NCBI GenBank assembly: GCA_021464415.1
Contig: CM038464.1
Coordinates: 52,248,783-52,312,782, forward strand
Direction of reading: 5' to 3'
DNA length: 64,000 nucleotides
Source: Lonicera japonica
Lineage: Eukaryota > Streptophyta > Magnoliopsida > Dipsacales > Caprifoliaceae
Numbering within the stretch: position 1 is the stretch's first letter; each line of letters begins with the position of its first letter. The translations under genes were made by a program, and so were the position numbers. Of this stretch, positions 12,824 through 22,038 are shown piece by piece. The notes under the pieces are model-generated. The model did not search any database. It saw only the letters and a list, made by a program, of their open reading frames with translations, and was not told the origin of the DNA.

Positions 12824-13499
12824 ACATAATAATTCTTAGAGAGACTAAATTCTTTTAGATTTCTACTAGGATTTGGATGTACGTCCCCCAGCCATTATTA
12901 CATCCTCTAAATTGGTAAAAATTAGTCTCAGATTTAAATTTGCTATCAAAAGATCGAATTTTATGGAATTTTTGTGATTGATTTTTCTGTTTTAAGCAAT
13001 TTTTTTTTATTTAACTTTTTTTTTTAGGCGTACAACAAAAATTTCAACATAACATGAACATATCTATAAAATGTGTTCGTTCATTAGATATTTAATACAC
13101 TGAAAATTATTTTTTTTTCTTTTTATTTTGGTCATTCCATTACTCAAATAAATAATAGTATATCTAATCTACTTTAAAAGCTAGTTTCTCATAAAATCCC
13201 AAATCTCAAGTCCAGTTTTTAAAAATTTATAAAAATTATTTTCTAAAGTTTTGACACGTAAATTCATCAACAGGTCAATTTTCTAATAAAACAAACTTAT
13301 ATTTAAACATTTAATATGCTTTTTTGGTATTTAACAAATAAAACACGTAAGTGGCTAATAACCACACAATTATTGGTAGAAAATATTCAATTTCGTGTAT
13401 TCTTCTAAATAAGCAAATAAGCAAGCAATTAAACAAAGATTTGAGTACTTACATTTATATATTATATACAGAGAGAGAACGGAATTGTAGATAGAGAGT

Positions 13500-13632
13500 A
13501 AATTACCTCAACAAGCTTTGCTTAGAGAAATTAAAAAAACAGATCCCACAGAAGAGAAGACTGATTTAAACGTTATTGTTTACAATCCGAAGAAGCCCTG
13601 TCCGCAAATTTAAACTTCAGCCTATATATATA
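13500..13632 (-). promoter_or_regulatory. promoter/5'UTR module 2 (no gene of its own)
   Basis: This is a second module copy directly upstream of module 1 on the minus strand. The TATA run is at about 13622-13632 and the donor-like GTAATT lies near 13502-13507. It belongs to a tandem duplication, 12560-13380 against 13381-13900. No F-box coding sequence follows before module 1, so it is either an alternative upstream promoter for F-box A or a relic of a lost copy. Confidence 0.45.
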
Positions 13633-14346
13633 AATAATAATTCTTGGAGAGACTAAAATTCTTTTCAATTTGTACTAGGATTTGGATGTACGTCCGCCCC
13701 CTTTTATACTCTAAATTCGTAAAGATTAGTCTCAAGTTGAAAATTGTCATCAAAAGATTGGGCTCACATCAAAAGATTGAATTTTTATACCATCGGGCTT
13801 TGGGCTTTTCTTAAAAGTTAGGCCCATGAACCAATTTTTAGGATTGATTTTTCTATTTAACATAACATGCAACAATTAAACTTTATACATAGCGTGTGCG
13901 CGTTCGTTAACATTTAATACCAGAAGGACTCAAGATTCTTTTAAGCAGTGGGTTAAAACGTAGTAAAAGGGTGAGCTTATACTATTTTTTTTTTTTTTTT
14001 ACAAGTGATAGTAAGGTTTACAAAATTTTTCTCTGTGCTGAAACTCGCCCTGTCCCCTCCTAGTTCTGCCCCTATTTAATACACAAAAAATTATTTTTGA
14101 TGTAAATTTTTTTGTTAATTATAAGAATATTTAACATATAGTCCTAATTTTACGCTTTGAGTATTACACTTTTTTTCAATAAAACTAATAATATTATTTT
14201 GTGTTTGTTTTTATTTAAGTTATTGCATTAGTTAGCATTAATAATATTGTTAACGGCTATTTCTATTTTTACCCAAAAAAATGTTTGATTTTATTCACGC
14301 CTCTCATTCAGTCTTTAAACACCAGCCATTCTTTGCAGCATTAAAA
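13633..14346. repeat. unit A noncoding block shared with unit B
   Basis: It aligns by eye with 33029-33545, with shared stretches such as CATCAAAAGATTGGGCTCAC and TAATAATATTGTTAA. It ends at TTAAAA (14341-14346), the left edge of a 1.7-kb insertion absent from units B and C. Nothing coding is seen. Confidence 0.6.
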
Positions 14347-14609
14347 TATGAGGCAATTGGGCTTAAGGGGCTGCTCCAATAACAACATAAATACAAAGGC
14401 TCATTATAAATTAGCATTGTAAATTAAGGATATAACAAAAAAGAGACACTATTGCCCTTTCCTTATTTGACTAATAACACACTAATCCTAAAATACAACC
14501 TTTCTGTCTCCGTCTCAAATCAAAAAAATTTAAAGTCCACAACGGTAAATCATCAATTTTCCTTGAACTGCTCGTAGTCATCATACCTTCTACACAATTA
14601 ATATAAACC

Positions 14610-15262
14610 TTCATTATCAGAAGGTGCTAAACCACAACCGAATGTGCTAAATGCATTTAACACCAACCAGAAGGTGCTAAATGCATTTAGCACCAACCAG
14701 AAGAAAGTGCTAAATCACAACCAGAAGGTGCTAAACCTCAACTAGAAAGTGCTAAACCTCAACCCACCAACCAGAAAGTGCTAAACCTCAACCAGAAGGT
14801 GCTAAACCATAACTAGAAGGTGCTAAATGCATTTAGCACAAACCAGAAGGTGTTAAACCACAACCAGAAGGTGCTAAATGCGTTTAGCACCAACCAGAAT
14901 GTGCTAAACCACAACCAGAAGGTGCTAAACCTCAACCATAAGGTATTAAACCACAACCAGAAAGTGTTAAATGCATTTAGCACTAACCAAAAGGTGCTAA
15001 ATGTGTTTAGCACCAATCAGAAAGTGCTAAACCACAACCAGAAGGTGCTAAATGCGTTTAGCACCAACCAGAAGGTGTTAAACTATAACTAAAAGGTGCT
15101 AAATGCCTTTAACACCAACCAGAAGGTGCTAAATCTCAACCAGAAGGTGCTAAATACATTTAGCACCAACCAGAAGGTGCTAAATGCATTTAGCACCAAC
15201 TAGAAGAAAGTGCTAAATCACAACCAAAAGGTGCTAAATGCATTTAGCACTAACCAGAGAAA
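14610..15262. repeat. palindrome-rich minisatellite
   Basis: It is built from irregularly alternating short units. One is the perfect 20-bp palindrome GTGCTAAATGCATTTAGCAC and close variants. The others are GTGCTAAACCACAACC-type units, joined by CAACCAGAAG linkers. Roughly ten palindromic units are present. Frames on both strands (14820-15092 plus, 14813-15016 minus) stay open only because the repeat lacks stops; they are not genes. It lies 3' of the OEP7-like gene. Confidence 0.92.
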
Positions 15263-15420
15263 GTATGTCAGATAAGATAGCATTTTAAAAATAAAAATGA
15301 CATGAGCCCAACATTGTACACATGATCTAATTCTTTTAAGAAATAACATCCTTAACATGCAAACTAAGGTACAAGTTAAAATTTCCCATAAACAAGAAAT
15401 ACATGAAAATAAGGGTTTTA

Positions 15421-15816
15421 TCAGTCGCTGTAGTTGAAGTCGGGCTTGGACTCGGAGGCATCATAGCCACCTTCTCCTTCTCCTTCTCCGTCGCCGATGC
15501 TGTCTACTCGCGTCCAGATCGTGCGTCCATCATCGATGCTCTCGACCGACTGCCACAGCCTTTTGTTGTATCTAGCCTTTTCGAGCCGGGGCAGAACTCC
15601 AAGCTGAAAGGTAAGCCAAGCAAAAGCTAGGGATCCGACTACAACAGCCGCAGATTTGAGCGATTTCGACTTTTGAATGGCGGATCGAGCCTTCTCGAGC
15701 AACGGCTTGAAAGCAAGCTCGACAGCAAGCCAACCAAAAGATAGAGCTCCGAATACAACAGCAGCAGATTTGAGCGACTCCAATTTCTCCACTGAATCCG
15801 ACTGTTTTTTCCCCAT
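15421..15816 (-). CDS. OEP7-like outer envelope membrane protein with duplicated membrane domain
   Basis: An intronless 131-aa frame starts MGKKQSDS. It holds two copies of one module: [20 protein letters not shown] with a basic tail (about residues 14-45), and [20 protein letters not shown] with a basic tail (about residues 52-83). Each is a membrane helix ending in Trp-Leu followed by LEKAR-type positive residues. This resembles plant OEP7 proteins, small signal-anchored proteins of the chloroplast outer envelope whose positive flank directs targeting. The usual family member has one helix; the duplication here is odd. The C-terminal third is acidic and Gly-rich ([10 protein letters not shown]). 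No clear TATA box is seen upstream. The gene lies in an insertion unique to unit A. Alternative: an unrelated small membrane protein. Confidence 0.7.
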   Translation of the reverse strand: MGKKQSDSVEKLESLKSAAVVFGALSFGWLAVELAFKPLLEKARSAIQKSKSLKSAAVVVGSLAFAWLTFQLGVLPRLEKARYNKRLWQSVESIDDGRTIWTRVDSIGDGEGEGEGGYDASESKPDFNYSD

Positions 15817-16494
15817 CTTCAGTTCTTCTTTTTATTCCTTGGTCTTATCCGTTCTATCATGGGTTATCATTTAATTAGGAGTATATTTGTCTATCAACAT
15901 TTAGCATTTTCCTTAAAATAAATTAATATTATAAAAAGTGTCCTTATCGTAAAACCAAATTATGAAATTAATACTCATTCTCTTTATTAAACATGAGTCC
16001 GTCCTTAGAGTTATAAAACATTACGAAGTGAGGCATTTGAATCGATTATCTCTTAAAAGATACTTTAATTTCTAATTCAGAAAAAAAATAAAAAAAATTA
16101 CACCAAATCCAAACCAAGCGATAGCCTCACAAAGTCCCATAATATTGAGAATGCTCGTTGAATGAACAATTCAATAAGAGAGCTCGGACCGAATAGATAT
16201 AATAGTTCGAATTTCTAAAATTTTGGTTCTTTACGATATGAATTTCAGGATTTATTGAAAGAAGCAAATCAATGCAGGAAAAACGATATGGTCATATATT
16301 AATTAAAATCAAATAATCACATCGTACCTTGCGGGATCTGAAGCTTTTTTTAGTTCAAGGGCTCAAATTGAATGGTTTGTGCTACGGCGTAGGCGGTGGA
16401 CGGTTGCGGCCGTCGTTTGATGGGGGCGGTGTTTGAAGGAATCAAACAAAGACAGTCAGATATGCGGGGAGGGGTGTTAGTGGTGGTGGTGGTG

Positions 16495-16680
16495 TCAGCA
16501 GTGGTAAAGGAGGAAGGCGCCGGCGATGATGGCCGCGGAGAGGAGAGAGAGGATGGCGGCAACAAGTTTGTGGGAGATGGGTTTGGATGAGGAGGTGGGG
16601 AATGGAGGAAGATAAGAGAGGGAGTGTTTACTAGAAAGGTAGAGAACGAGGAGGGAGATGGAGAGAGAGGAGTAAGGAGG
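16495..16680 (-). other. hydrophobic ORF, copy A
   Basis: The minus-strand frame encodes a Ser/Pro-rich stretch, then SSSKPISHKLVAAILSLL and a membrane-helix-like segment ending GAFLLYHC and TGA. The same frame and stop occur at 33899-34080 and 39861-40091. There is no good Met start here; the frame runs back into a poly(A) run. It may be the remnant of an exon encoding a signal anchor. Product not recognised. Confidence 0.3.
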
Positions 16681-16726
16681 GTCTTTTTTTTTTTTTTTTA
16701 TTAGCGAGAAGTAACGAGTTGAATAA

Positions 16727-17462
16727 CCTATACTATACTATGCATATATAAGAGTATGAATAATCTTAAATATTTTTTTTTTATTTTTATACGGTTAAAT
16801 ATATTTCTTGATTTTATAATTATATATTAATTTAAAATAATTAAACTTCTTATTATTTATTTATTTAATTTATAAGAGTCTAAATTAAAATCAAAGTTTA
16901 TATTGATAGAAAATTTTTGTTATTTAACTAATAAAAATTTATGTTATAATCAAAATCTACATTAAGTATAATATTGCGTTATTTATTAAACTTATAGAGT
17001 ACACATTGTAATCAAAGTTTACATTGATAGAAATTTCTTATTGATTAATTAATAAGAAACCACATTATAATCAAAGTCTACAATGAGTATACTATCGCAT
17101 TATTTATTTAACAAACTTTTTCATAATTGCATTATTGAGAGTTTTCAATATCTCCTCAATTGTTGTGTTCAAGTTATATGAGGTTATCATAATTCTTTTT
17201 CTTTATTTAAAATCAGGATAATATGTCAAACAAATTTTTGTTTATCATCGTTCGATTTATTATTATAGTTAGTTATTTGATAGATAAGTTGCAAAGAGGA
17301 GTCTACATCAAGATCACTATTTGTCAAACAATTTTTTATTTATTGTCGTTCGATCTATTATTATAGTTCATTCTTTGATATAGAAGTTACAAAGATGAGA
17401 GATGAATGTATTTTATTTTATTTTTTGTTATTTGATTTGTAATTCTAAAATATCGTTTATTT
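16727..17462 (+). mobile_element. Helitron A, left part (split by viral insert)
   Basis: It aligns with the left half of Helitron B (34138-34904). The first bases are CCTATACTATACTA, a one-base change from the TC start of copy B. The Helitron resumes at 27682 after the viral insert. Bases 16945-17462 are repeated at 27682-28191, so the insert lies between direct repeats of about 515 bp. Confidence 0.75.
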
Positions 17463-17463
17463 A

Positions 17464-18481
17464 ATGAAAAACAAATACTTCCAATTACCCAAACTGAGGA
17501 TGTCTCTGAGTATGAGACTGATTTCTCCGATATCACTCAATTTAAAAACGAGTTATTAGCTATGGAAGGAGATCTTAATAAAATAACTTTCGGAAAAACC
17601 CATATGGCTACCCAAATGGCCCCGACTAGGACTTATTACCAGCATCCTACCCCTCAAGATATGCTATTTGAAGAAGAAGCTATTTTTAATCCTGTAACTA
17701 ATTTTAGTGCTAAAATCATTTATGAATGGCATATTGATGGTATGTCTGAATATCAAATATTAACTCTATTATACAGAATGACTATGTATGGAACTGTTTG
17801 CAAAGCTAGTGGTAGTAGCGATAAAAGTGTTGCTGAATTTATGATTGTAAGTTTTTCTGGCCAACTAAGAGGTTGGTGGGATAACGTTCTGACTGATAGT
17901 CAGAGAAGTGAGATTAAAAACTCTGTAAAAATAGTTAATATTAATGTCACTACTAAAAATGAGCAAGGTCAGGATATTACCCAGGTTCAACCTAAAGCTG
18001 AAGAAAATGATGTTTACTCTCTTCTTATTGCTATTGTACAACATTTTATAGGTCCTCATCCTACCATATTAGATAGAAGTAAGGATTTACTTATCAACTT
18101 AAAGTGCCCCACTTTAACCCATTTTAGGTGGTATAAGGATGTATTCATATCTAAAGTTATGATAAGAGAAGACGTTAATGCTGATTTCTGGAAAGAAAAG
18201 TTTATAGCTGGCCTTCCTACTTTATTTGCACAAAAGGTTAAAGATCGGATTAGTAAAAAACATGGTGGTACTTCTATCCCATATAAGGATTATACCTATG
18301 GCTATCTTATTAGTGAATGTATTGCTGAAGGCTTATCCCGATGTAATGATATCAAGCTTAAAGCTCAGAATTTAACTGGTCGTAAAGAAATAAGAGAATT
18401 TTGTGATCAGTTTGCTTATGATCTTAGCATTCCTTATTCCAGGACTAAGAAAACTATTGATAGTTCTAATAGAACTAGAAA
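17464..18481 (+). pseudogene. viral capsid-region fragment, inverted copy
   Basis: This plus-strand frame of about 330 aa matches the minus-strand capsid region at about 24720-25746. It includes GQLRGWWDNVL, a motif area typical of caulimovirid capsid proteins. It stays in frame where the minus copy is shifted near 25170, so it derives from a less decayed copy. It stops before the basic region and zinc knuckle, where it joins the end of the second ORF at 18481/18482. Confidence 0.85.
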
Positions 18482-18720
18482 ATTATGTCTATTTCCCAAG
18501 ATTCAAAATCTGAGGTTAAATCTGAAGCCAATAATCAACTAATTAATATTGATGAAGACGATTTTGCGGAGCCCAATGAAGACATGATAACCCACATGGA
18601 AAGATGGCTCGCTCGTCTGTATGAAGGCGCCAACACTCCACCTATCAAAGAAGACAAAGGAAAAAATCAAATGGAGTAATTATTAAGACATCATAATGAA
18701 ACTTTTGACTACTTTATTAA
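18482..18720 (+). pseudogene. 3' end of viral second ORF plus downstream sequence, inverted copy
   Basis: The frame reads IDEDDFAEPNEDM and ends at TAA (18677-18679). It matches the minus-strand region 20705-20945. Here the C-terminus is in frame, whereas the minus copy has an extra T near 20815 that shifts it. The segment ends at CTTTATTAA (18712-18720), where the orientation flips. Confidence 0.8.
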
Positions 18721-20196
18721 AATCATCAGGCCCTATGTGGGACAAAGTTATCCTAATATTGGATGAAAAGGCATTAGTTTCTAAAGTCTGATTTTCTCCT
18801 ACCTCTATCTTTAGTGCCTCAGTAGGAGGATAAAGAGACTGGACCATATTTCCAGAAGCAGTTTTCCAAGTTTTATAAAAGTAGTCAATAGTACAAATAT
18901 TAAGATAATCACTCTCATAATTACCATAAAACCATGTGACAAAAGGAATAACTTCCTCATTTTCGTCAATATGTTCATAAAATTTATTTTTTGTTCATTA
19001 GAAAATTCTGCAAAAAACCATTTTCTAAAATCAGAATATTTTTCCTGCATGAATTCAGTATTACAATCACTTCTTTTATAAGAAAATTCACTTTTAGTAA
19101 CGGTCATGATTTGTTTCATAGTAAAACCTAATTCAGAAATAGTATCAGGTTCATTTTTTGAAGGTTTAGAATAAACACCATGAGGAATATTTTGTTGGGA
19201 ATTAATGACTCCTTCAAATTGTAACTCATCGTCTTTAGTACCAGAAACTCCTGCCTCTATGGAGTTTTTGGAGATAGGAATACTAGAACTAATAGTAGGA
19301 GCCGGTGTATAAAATCTTTGGCTTTCAAAATAAGAGGCCGAAGATGGTCTTTTGGATGAGGTTGATAACCTAGCAATTTTATTATTATCAAATCTAACGA
19401 TAACATCTCCATCATCAAATTGAAGAATCTCGTCAATTTTTTTATTTTCAACAGGGGTTGGTGGAGCTGCTGCTTCAAGAAGTCATTGTTCAGGTAATTC
19501 AATTTCATTCCATTTAATGGTTCTAGGCACAGCTATATCGGATTTTATTAAATTAGTTTCAATAAGAGTAGTTTTACCCTTGGGATCATATCTTTTAGCA
19601 TTAAGGCTATGGGTGTTCATAACTTTATAATGAACTCTATAAGTGACATTTAAATGTTCACTACCCTCTTTCAAATCGTAACCACTCATTTGAATATTTA
19701 AAGTTAAAACATCTAATAAATTTTTGTCAGATAAAGAAACAAAATAATCAGAAAAGCAGTTAAAATAAACTGGACCATCACATAAACTAGTCTAGATTAT
19801 TCCCAATAAGGAATCTTTAAATTTATTATGTCTACAATCACGTAAATCAATTAATAAGGAGGTATTTAAACCTAGAGAAGTTAAAGGTTTAATAGACACT
19901 TGAATGAGACCAATATGCATATATTTATATTTATCTTTACAACGCAAGATTTCATCTTCATGTAATAACTGCATATGATCAAGATTATTACCAACGGGAA
20001 TAGTCTGTTTAATAGTTTTAATAGACATTGAAGAAATAAAATCAAACATTCCAGAATTATAAATTTTGTTTGGTTTAACCATAGGTAAATGCCAGTTTAA
20101 TAATTTATTTTATATATTAGAAAATTCGACATCATCAGTGATCTTTATAAAAGAATTGGGAACATATTTTGAACGAGAAATAGATCTGCTCAACAT
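18721..20196 (-). pseudogene. viral movement-protein region, second copy
   Basis: It starts MLSRSISR at 20196 and carries the 30K-type movement-protein core (HIGLIQVSIKPLTSLG, LIDLRDCRHNKF, about 19800-19950). Such proteins enlarge plasmodesmata for cell-to-cell spread. In-frame stops interrupt it early (about 20116), near 19795 and after LPEQ (about 19484). A frameshift lies near 18980. The first, third and fourth lesions are also present in the copy at 25911-27472. It ends abruptly at the inversion point 18720. Confidence 0.82.
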
Positions 20197-20340
20197 TTCA
20201 AGAGAAAAATTTAATAAACAGAAATAATAAAATTAACACGTCTGTCAACGATTTACGCAAACATGGATAACCAACAAGCAATACCTTTGCTATAAGGGTT
20301 AGAGCTGCCACGCGACTTGGATGACGTCCCACTAATTCCT

Positions 20341-20354
20341 GCCTCTGATTCCAA
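20341..20354 (-). promoter_or_regulatory. viral primer-binding site, second copy (mutated)
   Basis: Minus-strand TTGGAATCAGAGGC differs by one base from the tRNA-Met-complementary TTGGTATCAGAGGC seen at 27617-27630. It marks where the second genome unit begins. Confidence 0.75.
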
Positions 20355-20389
20355 ATTAATACAAGGATCGAAGATGTAGAACAAAACTT

Positions 20390-20740
20390 AAAGTTTTATT
20401 TAAGATTTACAAGATTACAAACTTGAAAAGAAAACAGAGAAGAAAACAACAGCGGGAGAGAGAGAGAGAGAAAGAAAAGGAAGAAAACAAAAGACACTCC
20501 TTCATCCAACAGATCTAACTTAAATAGGGGAAAAAAGAAAAAGAAGTAAATAGTAAAAAGCAAACAGTGAAAAGCAGAAATAATTACACAGTAACTGAAC
20601 AGTAAAAAATAAAATAATTGCAGATTCCTTTGGTGGCATGTGCTTCAGGATTGCAGTCGATTGTCCAAAGAAATTAACGCTTTAATAAAGCTTTTCACTT
20701 TACTTTAATAAAGTAGTCAAAAGTTTCATTATGATGTCTT
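20390..20740 (-). promoter_or_regulatory. viral promoter, leader and poly(A) signal region
   Basis: Minus strand, in order: AT-rich upstream DNA downstream of the second ORF, a TATA-like CTATTTAAG (about 20518-20526), a pyrimidine-rich leader with a CT microsatellite (about 20455-20478), and an AATAAA signal (20395-20400), about 40 nt before the primer-binding site. A promoter with a poly(A) signal shortly downstream is the usual arrangement for terminally redundant pregenomic RNA in Caulimoviridae. Activity is not implied. Confidence 0.6.
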
Positions 20741-20749
20741 AATAATTAC

Positions 20750-22038
20750 TCCACTTGATTTTTTCCTTTGTCTTCTTTGATAGGTGGAGTGTTGGCGTCT
20801 TCATACAAGACGGGCGAGCCATCTTCCCATGTGGGTTGTCATGTCTTCATTGGGCTCTGCAAAATCGTCTTCATCAATATTAATTACTTGATTATTGGCT
20901 TCAGATTTAACCTCAGATTTTGAATCTTCGAAAATAGACATAATATCCTCGTCCATATTTAACTGTGATGCTAAATTTTGAAGAATCTTTGCTTTAAGCT
21001 CTTTGATAGGAGTATTGGGGAATTTCTCTTTAAGAGACGCAAGTGATGGAGTTTTAAACTCAGTCTTTTCAATACTTTGCTTCTTTAAGAAAGCTTCATC
21101 ATCTTCAGCTTGCTTATTGAATTCAAGAAATTCAAAAAGATCATTTTTTATTTGAACTATAAGTTCTGTAGTATCGAATTTTTGCCACCATTTGTAATAA
21201 TAGTCACGGACTAGAAGGAATAAGCCGTTATTACGGGTAGTAATATTAAAATTCCTTTGAAATATCCAGGGAATATGATATTTAGTAAAAAATGTAATAA
21301 TTCAAAAAAAAATATAGGATACTGCTTCTTAATAAGAAGCCTAGGATTATTTTTACTATAAGCAATAAAAAGTTCATATAGATTATTAGGAAGAACATCT
21401 TCTTCAGGACCAGATAAAATAAACCACTGGTAGAACCAATGAGGAAGGGATTCTAAATAAGAATCATCACCTTTAAGGCTATCAATACGGAAAAACCAGG
21501 TGTGAGAATTATACTGGTTTTGATATAAGAAGGCCTTTTTCCAAGCTTCAATATAGTCCCAATAATTATAAGTATGGGGGGCTGTTTTATTATCGGAGTA
21601 ATAAGTCCTTAGGCTTTGCTCTTTATTGGGATTTAATCCCCACTCCTCAATGCTAATAACGCCTTTAATAAAAGCCTTGCTATACGCAATTTCTGAGTTA
21701 TACGAACCTACATTTCTGTTCATATGCGTGAATACTACGCTCTCGGTATCTTTAAGAATAGCCTCATAATAATCTCTAGTTTTTCCACTAATGAGTGGAA
21801 ATTCTATTTTATTTTCAAAATACCTTTGGACAATAGTCCCCGGATTCATAGCAAATCTTTGTTCACTTTCTATTTTAAGAGTTTCTTTGAACGTCGCTGG
21901 GGACGGTGGTTTAACCTGGGAAGAAGAAGCCTGGGATTTAATCCCAGAAGTACCAATATTACGAGCAGGAGATCGAGCATGACTTCCTCTACCTCACTGT
22001 CCTCTATAAGAGGAGGAGGAACCTGGTGGTCTACTCAT
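20750..22038 (-). pseudogene. viral second ORF (unknown function), broken
   Basis: ATG at 22038 begins MSRPPGSSSSYRGQ, followed by a stop (near 21995) and a Gly/Ser/Arg-rich stretch. The main body is open from 21849 to 21211, with aromatic-rich parts such as NYWDYIEAWKKAF and HWFYQWFILSGPEED. A frameshift in a poly-T run near 21302 moves the rest into another frame (YYYKWWQKFDTTE), and an extra T near 20815 shifts the end. A separate ORF after the polyprotein is characteristic of Florendovirus; its function is unknown to me. It directly follows RNase H. Confidence 0.7.

Larger units (their letters stand above)
14347..16058. other. 1.7-kb insertion specific to unit A, flanked by TTAAAA
   Basis: In unit B the sequence runs directly from the block ending GCTGCATTAAAA to CATACTTTAATTTC (about 33535-33556). 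Unit A has 1.7 kb between the equivalent points. TTAAAA occurs at both edges (14341-14346 and 16053-16058). Unit C also lacks it (39600-39620). The insertion holds a palindromic minisatellite and an intronless OEP7-like gene. No terminal inverted repeats or transposase are visible, so the mechanism is unknown. Confidence 0.7.

Noticed and set aside
14813..15092. Overlapping ORFs on both strands in the minisatellite
   Set aside because: They translate as simple repeats in both directions and exist only because the repeat unit lacks stop codons.
14610..15262. CRISPR-like array of repeats
   Set aside because: Units are palindromic, variable in length and have no unique spacers; the genome is a plant.
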